From the NCBI GenBank assembly GCA_012964275.1, contig DTUG01000233.1, positions 1-6,035 of the forward strand: a stretch of 6,035 bases of DNA, in the 5' to 3' direction. The stretch is from Fidelibacterota bacterium (GTDB lineage: Bacteria; Fidelibacterota; Marinisomatia; Marinisomatales; UBA1611). Position numbers and translations under genes: made by a program. Of this stretch, positions 5,477 through 6,035 are shown one piece after another; positions within the stretch are counted from its first letter, which is position 1; each line of letters starts with the position of its first letter. The notes below the pieces were generated by a model. It saw nothing but the letters and a program-made list of their open reading frames with translations, was not told where the DNA came from and ran no database searches.

Positions 5477-6035
5477 TGATTGAACGGGAAGTCTTGGAAC
5501 TGGATGTCCTTTTTGTAGGTGCTGGCCCCGCCAGTCTTGCCGGGGCGATCCATCTTCAACGGCTGTTGCGTGAATCAGGTCAGGAAGCCAGTGTTGGTGT
5601 CTTAGAGAAAGCCGCTGAAGTAGGTGCCCATTCTTTATCCGGAGCGATTGTTGATCCCCGTGCGCTGAGAGAACTTTTCCCTGATAAAAATGATCAAGAT
5701 TTTCCCTTTGAAGCAGAAGTTTCGGAAGAACATCTTTATTATTTGACAGGAGCCCGAAAAATTTCATTCCCCTTTATTCCTCCTTCTATGAGCCACCACG
5801 GATGTTTTGTGGCATCGCTTGGGAAACTTACACGTTGGTTAGGCAAGGCCTGTGAAAATGAGGGCGTAGATATTTTTTGTGGCTTTGCGGGAATGGAACT
5901 CCTTTATGACGGTGACAAGGTAATTGGCGTTCGCACTGGCGATCGTGGTATCGATAAGAACGGTGCGCACAAACCACAGTTTGAACCAGGCGCTGATATT
6001 CATGCTAAGATTGTTATTCTGGGTGAGGGTACACG
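5476..6035 (+). CDS. Electron transfer flavoprotein:quinone oxidoreductase, N-terminal 186 residues (partial)
   Basis: The ATG shares its A with the etfA stop (TAATG), a classic coupled junction, and the frame is open to the window end, about one third of the usual 540-560 residues. ETF-QO is a membrane-attached FAD and 4Fe-4S protein that oxidises reduced ETF and reduces the quinone pool. Visible are the FAD-binding start LDVLFVGAGPASLAGAIHL (9-27, with Ser20 in place of the third glycine), VLEKAAEVGAHSLSGAIVDP (42-61), SHHGCFVASLGKLTRWL (106-122) and TGDRGIDKNGAHKPQFEPG (154-172). The last segment is typical of full ETF-QO and argues against the shorter FixC. The iron-sulfur cysteines would lie beyond the window. 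Its position third behind etfBA supports a respiratory, quinone-linked ETF rather than an electron-bifurcating one. Confidence 0.94.
   Translation, partial: MIEREVLELDVLFVGAGPASLAGAIHLQRLLRESGQEASVGVLEKAAEVGAHSLSGAIVDPRALRELFPDKNDQDFPFEAEVSEEHLYYLTGARKISFPFIPPSMSHHGCFVASLGKLTRWLGKACENEGVDIFCGFAGMELLYDGDKVIGVRTGDRGIDKNGAHKPQFEPGADIHAKIVILGEGT

Noticed and set aside
5456..5767. Minus-strand frame of 103 codons opposite ETF-QO
   Set aside because: It is antisense to the conserved FAD-binding region of ETF-QO; a shadow of that gene's codon use.
3726..6035. Nitrogen-fixation-linked FixABC or electron-bifurcating ETF
   Set aside because: The third gene carries the TGDRGIDKNGAHKPQFEPG segment of full-length ETF-QO, not the shorter FixC, and no FixX is visible. 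The right end is cut, so this is strong but not absolute.

Overview
The window looks like a chromosomal fragment from a Gram-negative bacterium of the Fibrobacterota-Chlorobiota-Bacteroidota (FCB) group. Three things point there: a C-terminal type IX secretion (T9SS) sorting domain of the NYPNPFNPSTKI type, a TonB-dependent receptor with an N-terminal carboxypeptidase-regulatory-like domain, and weak or missing Shine-Dalgarno sequences at several genes. The acidic DGIDNDGDGNIDE-type loops in the receptor and the style of the T9SS cargo recall Candidatus Marinimicrobia (SAR406) or Ignavibacteria-like lineages. That narrower placement is an inference from memory of such proteins, not a search result.

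Left half (minus strand): positions 1-1427 carry the first 475 residues of a TonB-dependent outer-membrane receptor that runs off the left edge. Its barrel is interrupted by an acidic insert with two identical 13-residue calcium-loop-like repeats. Upstream of it, separated by a 12-bp-stem terminator hairpin and a 12-bp perfect palindrome, lies a complete gene (1510-3360) for a 616-residue secreted protein. It has a signal peptide, an unassigned body with EF-hand-like acidic loops and a hydrophobic alanine-rich segment, and the T9SS sorting domain.

Middle (3361-3725): a 365-bp divergent intergenic region. It holds a Shine-Dalgarno and a plausible sigma-70-like promoter for the secreted protein, a possible unlisted 37-residue single-span membrane microprotein on the minus strand (3534-3647), and a 9-bp direct repeat with a 21-bp period upstream of the plus-strand operon.

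Right half (plus strand): a tight electron-transfer-flavoprotein operon, etfB (3726-4496), etfA (4505-5476) and the N-terminal third of ETF:quinone oxidoreductase (5476 to the right edge). EtfAB would collect electrons from acyl-CoA and related dehydrogenases, and ETF-QO would pass them to the membrane quinone pool. This implies respiratory oxidation of fatty acids or amino acids.

The etf operon is ordinary core metabolism. The less ordinary content is the exported pair (T9SS cargo and receptor) with shared metal-loop-like motifs, the hairpin lying almost on the receptor start codon, and the candidate microprotein. I do not see a clearly new defence, mobile or RNA system here.
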